DNA of 59,179 nt from Bacteroidales bacterium (GTDB lineage Bacteria > Bacteroidota > Bacteroidia > Bacteroidales > P3). Position 1 is the first letter of the stretch, and every line of letters starts with the position of its first letter. Below, in pieces: positions 25,047 to 33,870 of the stretch. Below the pieces are notes generated by a model that was given only the letters and a program-made list of their open reading frames with translations, had not been told where the DNA came from and searched no databases. The stretch is from contig JAFVAM010000044.1 of assembly GCA_017480525.1 (NCBI GenBank), positions 1 to 59,179 of the forward strand. Direction: 5' to 3'. A program made the position numbers and the translations under genes.

Positions 25047-27722
25047 TTATCGGATGAGGAGTATGCTGCCCGTCTGGTCCTGCATGCGGTCGGGGTGCCA
25101 GCGGGATCGGTATTTCATGTTGTAGATGTAGGCGCCTTGGGGGCAGGGGACTCCGTTGTGTGTGCCGTCCCAGTAGGCGTCGATGCCTTCGAGGTGAGCC
25201 ACGAGGAGGCCTTCGCGGTTGTATATCCATACCTCGAGGTAGACGATGTCGGTAGCTATGGGCTGCCAACGGTTGTTGCTTTCGAGAGAGGGGGTGATGG
25301 CGTTGGGGGTGAAGAGGGTGAAGCGGTCAATGTGGATGGCTGTTTGTGCGGTGTCGGTGCATCCGTCGGCGTTGAAGGCTACGAGCCTGACGTCGACGGA
25401 GTCGCTTTCCAAGGGAAAGGTGAGGGCGAGGTTGCGATCCGACGAGTATGACATGCCGTCGATGAGCCACAGGCGGGCGGTGTGGTTGCGGCTTTGGTCG
25501 TAGAGGGCGTAGTTGGGGTCGGCGGGGGTGACGAGGGTTGGGACGGCCTTGATCTGCGCTTCGAGGTCTTGACCGATGATATTGAGGTGGAGGGTGATGA
25601 TTGAGTCGCATCCGAAGGCATTGACGAAGGGGTAGGAGTAGTTGCCCGACTGGCTGAATGTCTGGTTACCGAAGGAGTAACTGTCGTTGGCACATGTGGT
25701 GTCGTGGACGTGGGTCTGGAAAGTGGGGTTGACGGTAAGGAATACTGTCACGGTGCTGTCGCAGCCCTCGGCGGAAAGGAGGGACACGGTGTGGAGGCCT
25801 GCCTCGGCGATGGATTGGTTGCCAACAATGATGTACTGGTTGTCGCAGATGGCGGTGTCGAGGGAACTCTGGAAGGTGGGGTTGACGTTGAGTATGAGGA
25901 CGACAGTGCTGTCGGCACCGTAGTGGTCGTATAGTTCAAGTTCCACGGTGTCGGCTTTGGTGAAGGTCTCGCCGTGCCATAGGAAGGGCAGGCGGTCGTC
26001 GCAGAGGGTCTTGGAGTAGCGGTAGGGGTGGTTGAAGTGGACGGAGAGGGTGAGGTGCACGGTGCTGTCGCATCCATATGCGTTGGAATAGACAGCGGTG
26101 GTGTCGACGGAGGCATAGAAAGGTGTGCCGAGGTAGAAGACGGGGAGTTCGTTCTCCACGGCTTCGGCCACGACAGAGCGGCTGTGGGTTGGGTTGACGG
26201 TGAGCGAGAGCGCTACAACGCTGTCGGCACCGTAGCGGTCGTGGTAGGAGATGGCGGTATCGCAAGAGTGGACCAGGAAGAGACCGTTCCAGAGCACGGG
26301 CAGCGCGTCGTCGCAGAGGGTCATCTGATAGTTGGAAAGGCTGTTCCAGTGGACGGCAAGGGAGAAAACGACGGAACTGTCGCAGCCGTAGGCGGTAGTG
26401 TCGGCGAGGAGGCTGTCCTTCACCTCGGTGAGGAAGGTCCGTCCGAAGATGGAGTAGGGAAGGGCGTTCTCCACCACGGTGTCGGTAAAGTCGAGGCGGA
26501 AGACGGGATGGATATCGATGTCGACGTGGACAGTGCTGTCGCAGCCATGGGAAGTGGTGTCGGAGATGAGCATCAGGGTATCGCTGGTGTATGTGTGGTG
26601 CTGCCAGGAGTAGAATTCGCAGCCTTGGAAGAAGAGGGTGGTGTCCACAGTGGGGTGGAATACGAGGTTTGCAGTGCGTACGATGGTGTCTCCACAGGAG
26701 GAAATGACGGTGTAGATGTAGGTGACAGTGGAATCGTGGGTCACATGGGAGGGGGCTGTGATGGAGAATGTGGAGTCGGTGAGTTCTGTCACGCCATAGC
26801 CTTCAATAATGTAGCGTACAGGCACACAATTGAGCGAGGGTATGAGGGTGGGGTCGAGAGCGAGTTCCCACTCGAAGATGTATCCGTTGTCGGTGGACCA
26901 TCCGTCGATGACCTCGATGTTCCACACACCGTTGAGAGGGCATCCGACGAGGCTGGAGAAGTTCTGGTCGGGGTGGTAGAAGTTTGTGCCGTTGTTGACG
27001 TTGGAAGCTTTGACGCGGGAGCGAGAGGTACTGACGGTGACCTGGTTGGCAGTGCGGTAGATATAGCCTCCATTGGCGGCGTAGGAATAGTTCGACGTGG
27101 TGTTGTTGCTCCAGCAGTAGTCCCAGCCGGTGCCAGGGGAGTTGCGGGAGGAGTCGCAGATAAAGTTGTTGTTGTCGGTGGTGTTGGGCAGGCCGAGGTA
27201 TGCGCGGTGGTTGTTTTGTGTCTGGGGGGCTGCATAGCCGCGCGAGGAGTTGGGTATGGCACTGAGGCAGGGGGAACCGCCGCTGTTCTGGTCACTGTAT
27301 TTCAGGATGGCGGCCTTCTGTCCGTTGGGGCAGCGCAGGCCTATGTAGAGGTCGCCGATGTAGGAGTGCTCCATGTTGAGACGCACATATTTGATGTCCT
27401 GCACGGAACTGACGGTCAGACCATCGGGGAAGCCAGTGAAGGTGACGGGGGAGTTGTAGGCGCAGCCTGAAGAGCCGCAGTTCTGGCCGTCGGGAAGGAA
27501 AATCTGTTCCGAATGGCCCATAGAGGCCTGATAGGGGCGCACGACGACATTGTTGGTAGACGAGTATCCGAAAGATACTTCGACGGTGGTGCCGGCGCAC
27601 ATCTCGTGAGGCACGTTAAAACTTACCAGCTCCTGCCCCATGGCAGCACACGGCCACAGCAAGACCATGCCTGCCGCCACCCATGTCCATGCTTTCTGTA
27701 TGGCTTTCTGTGTTGCTGTCAT
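25047..27722 (-). CDS. Large T9SS-exported protein with proprotein-convertase P-domain and CHU_C sorting domain
   Basis: 891 residues with a signal peptide (cleavage near CAAMGQ, about residue 29). A P-domain-like region covers about residues 85-295 (VQDIKYVRLNMEHSYIGDLY near the start and CPLNGVWNIEVIDGWSTDNG at the end). A long central part carries several imperfect repeats of about 70-75 residues built on NPTF/CDN/GCDSTVxxxLTVxP (for example AEGCDSTVTVFLTVNPTF and NAFGCDSIITLHLNI). The last 90 residues (FTLFTPNAITP, VWIYNREG, YWDGTHNG, CPQGAYIY) are the gliding-motility-associated C-terminal domain, a type B T9SS signal. No protease domain is present. Likely cell-surface or secreted adhesin-type protein. 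Confidence 0.85.
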   Translation of the reverse strand: MTATQKAIQKAWTWVAAGMVLLWPCAAMGQELVSFNVPHEMCAGTTVEVSFGYSSTNNVVVRPYQASMGHSEQIFLPDGQNCGSSGCAYNSPVTFTGFPDGLTVSSVQDIKYVRLNMEHSYIGDLYIGLRCPNGQKAAILKYSDQNSGGSPCLSAIPNSSRGYAAPQTQNNHRAYLGLPNTTDNNNFICDSSRNSPGTGWDYCWSNNTTSNYSYAANGGYIYRTANQVTVSTSRSRVKASNVNNGTNFYHPDQNFSSLVGCPLNGVWNIEVIDGWSTDNGYIFEWELALDPTLIPSLNCVPVRYIIEGYGVTELTDSTFSITAPSHVTHDSTVTYIYTVISSCGDTIVRTANLVFHPTVDTTLFFQGCEFYSWQHHTYTSDTLMLISDTTSHGCDSTVHVDIDIHPVFRLDFTDTVVENALPYSIFGRTFLTEVKDSLLADTTAYGCDSSVVFSLAVHWNSLSNYQMTLCDDALPVLWNGLFLVHSCDTAISYHDRYGADSVVALSLTVNPTHSRSVVAEAVENELPVFYLGTPFYASVDTTAVYSNAYGCDSTVHLTLSVHFNHPYRYSKTLCDDRLPFLWHGETFTKADTVELELYDHYGADSTVVLILNVNPTFQSSLDTAICDNQYIIVGNQSIAEAGLHTVSLLSAEGCDSTVTVFLTVNPTFQTHVHDTTCANDSYSFGNQTFSQSGNYSYPFVNAFGCDSIITLHLNIIGQDLEAQIKAVPTLVTPADPNYALYDQSRNHTARLWLIDGMSYSSDRNLALTFPLESDSVDVRLVAFNADGCTDTAQTAIHIDRFTLFTPNAITPSLESNNRWQPIATDIVYLEVWIYNREGLLVAHLEGIDAYWDGTHNGVPCPQGAYIYNMKYRSRWHPDRMQDQTGSILLIR

Positions 27723-27792
27723 CGTTGGTTGTTCTTTTTATATTTATTCTTTTAAATATATCTGTTCCGGTGTTTCGATTGGGCGACCGAGG

Positions 27793-30609
27793 CTACCGCA
27801 CAACCTCTATCACGCCGTTGCGCTTTATGAGGCCCCAGAGGCTTTTGGCCGAGAATCGGAAGTAGTATGTGCCGTCAGGGCAGTTGTCGTCGTCGGGGTA
27901 CCAGAAATCCTCTTTCTTGTCGATGTTTTTGGCGTGGTATACCTCGTGGCCCCAGCGGTCGTAGATCCATAACTCGTTCATCGAGTAGAGTCCGCATTCC
28001 AGGAGGTTGACCACCTCCCAGTGATCGTTGATGCCGTCGCCATTGGGGGTCACCACGTTGGGGAACTGGAGCCAGTCGCTGACAATGGTGATGCTGTTCT
28101 GCGAGGTATCGTTGCAGACGAGGGTGTCGCCGTAGGGGCCGAAATGGAGCAGGAGAGTGGAGAGGACGATGTCGAAGGTGCCTTCCACGGGTGTGTTGTC
28201 GTTGGCCCACGTGTATGAAGGTTGTTGTCCATAGAGGGTGTCGAATCCGCTGCCACTGCTGCTCTGGATGACCCACATGTATTGCTGGCCTTCCACGGGT
28301 TCGTCCACGATGAGTTCAGCGGTTGGATGGGAGAGGACTGGGGTGGCGGGGTTCCAGGAGAAGGTGGCCTTGGCCTGGTCGAAGACCCACACGGCCATCT
28401 TGGCTACTGCAGTGTCGCGGCATTGGTGTGGACTGGTGGCCACGAGGGTGATTTGGTATACGCCAGTGTTTTCGTAAGTATAGACTATGGAGTCGCCCTC
28501 GGGTGTGCCGCCATCGCCAGTCTGCCATTCGACGTTTGTGGCCAGGGTTGAGATGTTGTGCAAGAGTACCTGGTAGGGTCGGCAGCCTGCAAGCATCGTG
28601 TCTCGACTCCATCGCTCTCCGTCGTCGCTGAGTTCAAAGGCGGCGCGGAGGATTCGGTCCTGCACTTGGAGGGTGACGAATTTCGTGCTGTCACAACCTG
28701 CTACGGTGGTGGAGTCGAGGCGGTAGGTGCCGGGGACGCTATAGGTGGAGTCATCGTAGGTGAGCGGTTTACCGTAGCAGAAGAAGGCGGTGTCGTAGAG
28801 CTTGTAGACGGGGTTGATGCGGATATCCCAGTCTGTGATGTGGAGGCATCCGAGGGAGGTCAGGGTAGTATCGATGAAGTGGGCGCTTTCGCGGTAGGGG
28901 TGTCCGGCGGCCCACAGCGTGGTACCCTCGCAGGCTGTCAGCGCCTCGGAGTCGTATGTCGGTGCCACGAAGTGGATCCACACTGATGAGTCGGCAGCCA
29001 GGCCTTCCTCGTCGAAGAGCAACACGATGTATTCCACTGTGGTGTCGCCTGTGGCAGTCGGCGGTGCCGATAGAACGTAGGAAGTGTCGCTGGTGCGCAC
29101 CACCTGGTTGCCCATGATGTCGGTGCGCACAATGTTGATGGAGTCCACAGTGGAGGCTTTGAGCGAGAGTTCCCAGTCGAAAATGTATCCATTGTCCATG
29201 CTCCATCCGTCTTGCACCTCGATGTACCAGTCGCCGTTGAGTGGGCAACCCACGAGGGAGCTGAAACTTTGTTCGGGGTGGTAGAAGTTGGAATGGGCGG
29301 CGACGTTGCTCGAATCGATGACTGACGATCCATTGGGCAGTGTAACGACGTTGGCCTGACGGTAGATAATGCCGTCGCCGGGGGCGTACCGGTAGCCCAT
29401 GTCGGTGTTGTTGCTCCAACAATAGTTCCAGCCCGATCCGGGTTCGTTGCCTGTGGCGTTGCCGTCGCATATGGATGAGGCGTTCTCCCCATCGCGGGCG
29501 TTGCCGAGGAATGTGCTTGTCGAGGCGTTGGCACCCGAACGCCAACCCCTGTCGGAGGACAGAATGGAACTGGTGCATTCCGAGGTGCCGGTGCCACCAT
29601 AGTTCATCAGCGACGCGCGCTGGCCGTTGGGACAGGTGATGTTAATGTAGATGTCGCCGATATAGGAGTGTTCCATATTGAGGCGCACGTATTTGATGTC
29701 GTTCACCGTTTGCACCGTGGCGCCGTCGGCGAACTGGTTGAAAGTGACGTTGGAACGGTAGGAGCATCCTTGAGTTCCGCAGGGTACTCCGTCGGGTAGG
29801 AATGTTGTGTCGGGGTGCGAGAGCGTGACACTGCGGTTGGCTATCACCACTTCATTGTTGGTGTCGGACCCGATGGCTACATGCACGGCGTTGCCGAGGC
29901 AGGCGATGCTGTCGATGCGCACCTGGTTGAAGATTTCTGCCGCAATTTCGCTGCTGCGAGGATTGTAACGGAAGAGGCGTACACTGTCCCAGGTGGAGCA
30001 TCCCGACGGCGAGATGGCGCGGACGTAATATGTGGCAATGTCGGCATAGGGGACCACATGCAGCTGAGGCCCTGTGGGGATTCCGCCTGTGACGCTGTCC
30101 GACGAGGTGCTCCACTGGAAGGTGGTACCCGGCGTGGTACTCGATGCTGTGAGGTTCGTCAGGCTGTCGCGCGGGATGTTGGTCTGTCCCGCGATGGTCA
30201 GTGTCGGCTGCTGGTGTGGGTGGATGATGAAGATGGTGTCGTTGTGGCAGGTGTCGCTGCCGATGATGTGGAGGGTTGTCATCAGGACACCAACGGCGCT
30301 GTGTCCAGCGAGGTCGACGTTGACGGGGTTGCCCGTTAGTATGGCAAAGGGTGTTGCGTTAATGTCGGCATCGTTGAAGAACTGCCACTGGGTGAGCGGG
30401 AGGGCCAGCGAGGTATTGTCGCCCTGAAGGCTGGAGCGGTTTGTCAGCTGTGCCGTGCCGTTGCAGGAGAGAACAGTGTCCACGGACACCTGCAGAGTGT
30501 TGCGGCATACACGCAGGAAGTGGCGTGTGGTGACGGGTTTGAGTGGGTCGAGGCAGGAGGTCATCTCGCAGCCCACCACTTGACAGGTGCCGATGGAGTC
30601 GACGGCCAC
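27793..30609 (-). CDS. T9SS P-domain surface protein, downstream part of a UGA-split gene
   Basis: 938 residues from an internal ATG, but the frame is open back to the UGA at 30673-30675 and the real coding sequence starts upstream. This part has no signal peptide. It contains Ig-like stretches, a P-domain (VNDIKYVRLNMEHSYIGDIY to CPLNGDWYIEVQDGWSMDNG) closely paralogous to that of the neighbouring gene, a PKD-like region with ECD-type VEWQTGDGG and TYENTGVYQITLVA, and a gliding-motility-associated C-terminal domain (FPNVVTPNGDGINDHWEV, ELWIYDRWGHEVY, CPDGTYYFRF). Without the upstream half it could not be exported, so it is probably dead unless UGA is read through. Confidence 0.8.
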   Translation of the reverse strand: MAVDSIGTCQVVGCEMTSCLDPLKPVTTRHFLRVCRNTLQVSVDTVLSCNGTAQLTNRSSLQGDNTSLALPLTQWQFFNDADINATPFAILTGNPVNVDLAGHSAVGVLMTTLHIIGSDTCHNDTIFIIHPHQQPTLTIAGQTNIPRDSLTNLTASSTTPGTTFQWSTSSDSVTGGIPTGPQLHVVPYADIATYYVRAISPSGCSTWDSVRLFRYNPRSSEIAAEIFNQVRIDSIACLGNAVHVAIGSDTNNEVVIANRSVTLSHPDTTFLPDGVPCGTQGCSYRSNVTFNQFADGATVQTVNDIKYVRLNMEHSYIGDIYINITCPNGQRASLMNYGGTGTSECTSSILSSDRGWRSGANASTSTFLGNARDGENASSICDGNATGNEPGSGWNYCWSNNTDMGYRYAPGDGIIYRQANVVTLPNGSSVIDSSNVAAHSNFYHPEQSFSSLVGCPLNGDWYIEVQDGWSMDNGYIFDWELSLKASTVDSINIVRTDIMGNQVVRTSDTSYVLSAPPTATGDTTVEYIVLLFDEEGLAADSSVWIHFVAPTYDSEALTACEGTTLWAAGHPYRESAHFIDTTLTSLGCLHITDWDIRINPVYKLYDTAFFCYGKPLTYDDSTYSVPGTYRLDSTTVAGCDSTKFVTLQVQDRILRAAFELSDDGERWSRDTMLAGCRPYQVLLHNISTLATNVEWQTGDGGTPEGDSIVYTYENTGVYQITLVATSPHQCRDTAVAKMAVWVFDQAKATFSWNPATPVLSHPTAELIVDEPVEGQQYMWVIQSSSGSGFDTLYGQQPSYTWANDNTPVEGTFDIVLSTLLLHFGPYGDTLVCNDTSQNSITIVSDWLQFPNVVTPNGDGINDHWEVVNLLECGLYSMNELWIYDRWGHEVYHAKNIDKKEDFWYPDDDNCPDGTYYFRFSAKSLWGLIKRNGVIEVVR

Positions 30610-30672
30610 GGTGTCGCCCGAGGAATTGATGCGGCGCGAGACATGGAAGACCTGATCGGAGAGGGTGAGGGT

Positions 30673-30675
30673 TCA
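30673..30675 (-). other. In-frame UGA interrupting a surface-protein gene
   Basis: The minus strand reads GAC AGC TGA ACC CTC ACC; the frame is the same on both sides (31719 and 27793 ends are in register) and coding character continues directly after the stop (TLTLSDQVFHVSRRINSS). A single TGG to TGA change would explain it. TGA serves as a normal stop in many genes here (queA, ftsB-like, parB), so the genetic code is standard. Confidence 0.85.
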
Positions 30676-31719
30676 GCTGTCGAAGGCCGGAAGCAGGGTG
30701 TGCATCGGTATGGCATCGTAGGGCTGGGGGCTGTCGCCAATGTCGGAGGCTGTCCAGCGGTATTGGAGCATGCCATCTGGAGCCACTACAGACTGTGGCA
30801 GCAAGCAGCTGCCGAGGTAATCGACCTTGGCCGGGCGGCAGTCGCCGGCAATATAGGCGTAGGCCCAATGGGTAGAGTAGGCGCAGCCGGAAACGGTCAC
30901 TTCGATGCTAATGGTGCTGTCAATGTAGGGAGAGAGGTCGATGGTCATGCGATCCCAATCATGGTAGTAAACGTTATGTCCGTCCGCTTGCATGCTATGC
31001 CATCCGTGGTCGGATGCGGAGGACACCGGGTTGATAGTGGTATTGTTGATGATGGTGAGGTTGGCCAGAGTGTCGCTTATCTGGCTCCAGTTCTGCCAGT
31101 CGGCGTTGGAACCGACATTGCGCATCAGTCGCACGAGGAAGAGCGGATTGGCCTCGTCGTCGTGCACCGGTTCCTGTGCTACTATGGCATAGAGAAGTGT
31201 GAATATAGCGTTGTCGGGGGTCACCATGAAGGTGTAGCGCAGGGTGCTGGCGGGCTGTGACTCACTTTCTGCATCGTTGCCGATGCGGATGCTGCTGGTG
31301 TAGTGAGAATCATAGGGACCGTAGGAGTGGCTCATGTGGGTGGGTACGTAAGGTAGGGCACCGCCCGTGTTGCTGTCATAGCCCAAGGTGTCGGTCATGA
31401 TGGCGAAGCGGTTGTCGCGCTGCGGCAGGTTGCCGCTATGGTGAAGTGCTGTGGTGGTGATGCTGCTGAGGACTGTGGCGGCTAAACCGGTGCTGCCGTT
31501 AGAGATTCCGGTGCTGCCGTTGACGATATTGGGCACCATGACCTGTCGCTGTCCAAAGTTGCCTGTGTAGTAATAGGAGCTGTCACCTGTGATGAAGGTT
31601 GTGGGGTTGTACCATCCAGGACAGGCGACCTCTTGGCTCCACGAGGTCTGGGCTTTTGCTTGCAACGCACATAGAACCAGTAGAATGAGTGGCAGTGGTA
31701 TGTTTTTTTTTCTGTACAT
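30673..31719 (-). CDS. T9SS P-domain surface protein, upstream part of a UGA-split gene
   Basis: 348 residues from ATG 31719 (MYRKKNIPLPLILLVLCALQAKAQ, a signal peptide); a TTG at 31731 would add four residues but lies inside the predicted -7 promoter element. The mature part looks like a beta-sandwich module (SYGPYDSHYTSSIRIGND, YTFMVTPDNAIFTLLYAIV, VSGCAYSTHWAYAYIAGDC). It ends at a UGA after FDS, in the same frame as the downstream ORF, and has no sorting domain. It is therefore the N-terminal part of one 1308-codon gene. Confidence 0.78.
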   Translation of the reverse strand: MYRKKNIPLPLILLVLCALQAKAQTSWSQEVACPGWYNPTTFITGDSSYYYTGNFGQRQVMVPNIVNGSTGISNGSTGLAATVLSSITTTALHHSGNLPQRDNRFAIMTDTLGYDSNTGGALPYVPTHMSHSYGPYDSHYTSSIRIGNDAESESQPASTLRYTFMVTPDNAIFTLLYAIVAQEPVHDDEANPLFLVRLMRNVGSNADWQNWSQISDTLANLTIINNTTINPVSSASDHGWHSMQADGHNVYYHDWDRMTIDLSPYIDSTISIEVTVSGCAYSTHWAYAYIAGDCRPAKVDYLGSCLLPQSVVAPDGMLQYRWTASDIGDSPQPYDAIPMHTLLPAFDS

Positions 31720-31728
31720 AATCGTCTG

Positions 31729-31736
31729 CAAAGATA
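31729..31736 (-). promoter_or_regulatory. Bacteroidota -7 element (TATCTTTG) for the split surface-protein gene
   Basis: The minus strand reads TATCTTTG, an exact match, only 9 bases before the ATG at 31719. The transcript would have a leader of just a few bases, or none. Confidence 0.5.
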
Positions 31737-31881
31737 CAAATTTTGTTTGTTTCCTTAATAAAAAAAATTTTTTTCACAAAGATTTAACAAAATGGAGGTC
31801 AGAAGTGCCGCCATAACAGAGGCTTGTGTCAGGGTGCGGAAATTTTTTTTCAATATTTTCTCCAGTTCAAATTATTTTTTG

Positions 31882-31889
31882 TACATTTG
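31882..31889 (+). promoter_or_regulatory. Bacteroidota -7 element (TACATTTG) for formimidoyltransferase-cyclodeaminase
   Basis: TACATTTG matches TAnnTTTG and is 23 bases upstream of the ATG at 31913. No clear -33 TTTG at the expected distance. It is back to back with the promoter of the divergent surface-protein gene, about 150 bases away. Confidence 0.55.
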
Positions 31890-31912
31890 CAGAAACTAAT
31901 TTTAACGACATT

Positions 31913-33610
31913 ATGAAACAACTCATTGAATGTGTGCCTAATATCAGCGAAGGCCGCAACATGGATATCATCAATCAGGTAACTGCCGAGATTGAAAAGG
32001 TCGAAGGCGTGAAACTCCTCGACGTCGACCCCGGTCAGACAACCAACCGTACCGTCATCACCTTTGTTGGCGAGCCGGAGCCTGTACTCGAGGCTGCCTA
32101 TCAGGTTGTGAAGAAAGCTGCCGAGCTTATCGACATGACGCAGCACCACGGCGCCCATCCGCGCCAGGGCGCCACCGACGTATGCCCCCTCATCCCTGTG
32201 AGCAACATCACCATGGAAGAGGTTGTCGGATATGCCCACAAACTGGGCAAGCGTCTTGGCGAGGAGCTGCAGATACCCATCTACTGTTACGAGAACGCTG
32301 CGTTTATTCCCGAACGCCGCAACCTCGCCTATTGCCGCACGGGCGAATATGAAAGCCTGAGCAGCCGCCTTGGCACAGAGCAGTGGAAGCCCGACTTTGG
32401 CCCCAACGTTTGGAACGACCACACTGCCCACACTGGGGCCACTCAGGTCGGCGCCCGCGACTTCCTCGTGGCTATCAACTATAATCTCAATACCACCTCC
32501 ACGCGCCGTGCCAATGCCATCGCTTTTGATGTGAGAGAGAAAGGACGTCCCATGCGCGAAGGGGGCAAGCCCAGCGGCAATCCCATGAAGGACGAAAATG
32601 GGAAGACTATCATGATTCCTGGCACACTGAAGGGCACCAAGGCCATTGGTTGGTATATAGAGGACTATGGCATCGCCCAGGTTTCGATGAACATCACCTC
32701 CATCAAGATAGCCCCGGTGCATTTGTGCTTCGACGAGGTGTGTCGCTGCGCGCAGAATCGTGGCCTACGTGTCACCGGATGCGAGATTGTGGGTCTCATC
32801 CCCAAGAGCGTCCTTATCGACGCTGGCAAGTATTACCTTGCCAAGCAGCAGCGTTCTCTCGGTGTCAGCGAGGAGGAAATCATGAAGGTGGCTGTCAAGA
32901 GCATGGGACTCGACGACCTCAAGCCCTTCGACCCCAAGGAAAAAGTTATCGAATACCTCATAGAAGACCAATCGAAGAAGAAACTTGTCGACCTCACCTG
33001 TCGCGGATTCTGCGACGAGACGGCCTCCGAAAGTCCCGCCCCCGGCGGCGGCAGCGTCAGTGCATACATGGGTGCTTTGGCCGCCAGCCTTGGCACCATG
33101 GTTGCCAACCTCACCGGAGGCAAGGCAGCTTACGACGACGAGTGGGAGAAATTCAGTGATGTGGCCGTCATGGGTCAGGGTTTGAAAGACGAGTTGCTTC
33201 ATCTGGTGGATGAGGATACTGAGGCTTTCAACCGTATTATGAACGCTTTTGGCCTGCCCAAAAAGACTGACGAGGAAAAGGCCGCCCGAAGTGCCGCCAT
33301 CCAGGAGGCCACGCGTTATGCCACCGAGGTACCCTTCCGCACCATGCAGAAGAGCCTCGCGGCCTTTGAAGTCTGCCGCGCCATGGTGGAATGGGGCAAC
33401 CCCAACTCGGTAACCGACGGCGGTGTCGGCACCTTGGCCGCCCGTTCGGCTGTTATGGGGGCCCACCTCAATGTGAAAATCAACGCTTCCTCGCTCAAGG
33501 ACGAATCCTTCAAGGCCGACATCCTGGCCAAGGCACAGGCCATTGAGGACGAAGCCATCCGTCAGGAGGCTGAAATCCTGAAGATGGTCAACGAGAAGAT
33601 TGGCCTCTGA
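31913..33610 (+). CDS. ftcD: Glutamate formimidoyltransferase / formimidoyltetrahydrofolate cyclodeaminase fusion
   Basis: 565 residues from ATG 31913 (MKQLIECVPNISEGRN); upstream in-frame codons lack homology. Residues 1 to about 325 are the formiminotransferase: IECVPNISEG, DPGQTTNRTVITFVG, MTQHHGAHPRQGATDVCPL and NLNTTSTRRANAIAFDVRE match the two subdomains and the folate/formimino-Glu site. Residues about 355-565 are the cyclodeaminase (FCDETASESPAPGGGSVSAYMGALAASLG, GNPNSVTDGGVGTLAARSAV). The fusion transfers the formimino group from histidine breakdown to tetrahydrofolate and cyclises it. Other hut genes are not in the window. Confidence 0.95.
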   Translation: MKQLIECVPNISEGRNMDIINQVTAEIEKVEGVKLLDVDPGQTTNRTVITFVGEPEPVLEAAYQVVKKAAELIDMTQHHGAHPRQGATDVCPLIPVSNITMEEVVGYAHKLGKRLGEELQIPIYCYENAAFIPERRNLAYCRTGEYESLSSRLGTEQWKPDFGPNVWNDHTAHTGATQVGARDFLVAINYNLNTTSTRRANAIAFDVREKGRPMREGGKPSGNPMKDENGKTIMIPGTLKGTKAIGWYIEDYGIAQVSMNITSIKIAPVHLCFDEVCRCAQNRGLRVTGCEIVGLIPKSVLIDAGKYYLAKQQRSLGVSEEEIMKVAVKSMGLDDLKPFDPKEKVIEYLIEDQSKKKLVDLTCRGFCDETASESPAPGGGSVSAYMGALAASLGTMVANLTGGKAAYDDEWEKFSDVAVMGQGLKDELLHLVDEDTEAFNRIMNAFGLPKKTDEEKAARSAAIQEATRYATEVPFRTMQKSLAAFEVCRAMVEWGNPNSVTDGGVGTLAARSAVMGAHLNVKINASSLKDESFKADILAKAQAIEDEAIRQEAEILKMVNEKIGL

Positions 33611-33676
33611 TTCGAGTTAAGAAGGGCCTGCTGGAGGAACCCGATAGAAATCGACCTTAAAAAACAACATAGAAAG

Positions 33677-33814
33677 ATGAAAAAGAAAGTTTTGGCTATT
33701 GCAGCCATCGCAGTCATCGCCGTTGTGACGGTGGGATGCACCCATCACACCTGCCCTGCATATCGCGGATCGACCGTGATGGTGGAGAACGGCACCATGG
33801 CCGAGCAGGCCTGA
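33677..33814 (+). CDS. 45-residue lipoprotein
   Basis: ATG 33677 to TGA 33814 encodes a very short protein. MKKKVLAIAAIAVIAVVTVGC is a lipoprotein signal with the lipid Cys at residue 21, leaving only 25 mature residues: THHTCPAYRGSTVMVENGTM and a few more. The CPAYR motif resembles the CPAY/CPAF tails seen in tiny lipoproteins of this phylum (recalled, not searched). An A-rich leader (AACATAGAAAG) precedes it. It begins 66 bases after the ftcD stop and could be co-transcribed. Function unknown. Confidence 0.6.
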   Translation: MKKKVLAIAAIAVIAVVTVGCTHHTCPAYRGSTVMVENGTMAEQA

Positions 33815-33870
33815 CGACTGACGACATCCGGTGTGCTGCCAGCGGCCCCCTTCGGCCTTGTGCAGCCTGT

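Noticed and set aside
26028..27470. A 480-codon plus-strand frame rich in Gly and Val opposite the P-domain gene
   Set aside because: Shadow of a repetitive Asp/Ser/Thr-rich coding region; no start context or domain.
30673..30675. UGA recoded as tryptophan or selenocysteine
   Set aside because: TGA ends several standard genes in this window (queA, DivIC-like, parB, coaE), and no selenocysteine structure is obvious after the codon. Nonsense mutation is simpler.
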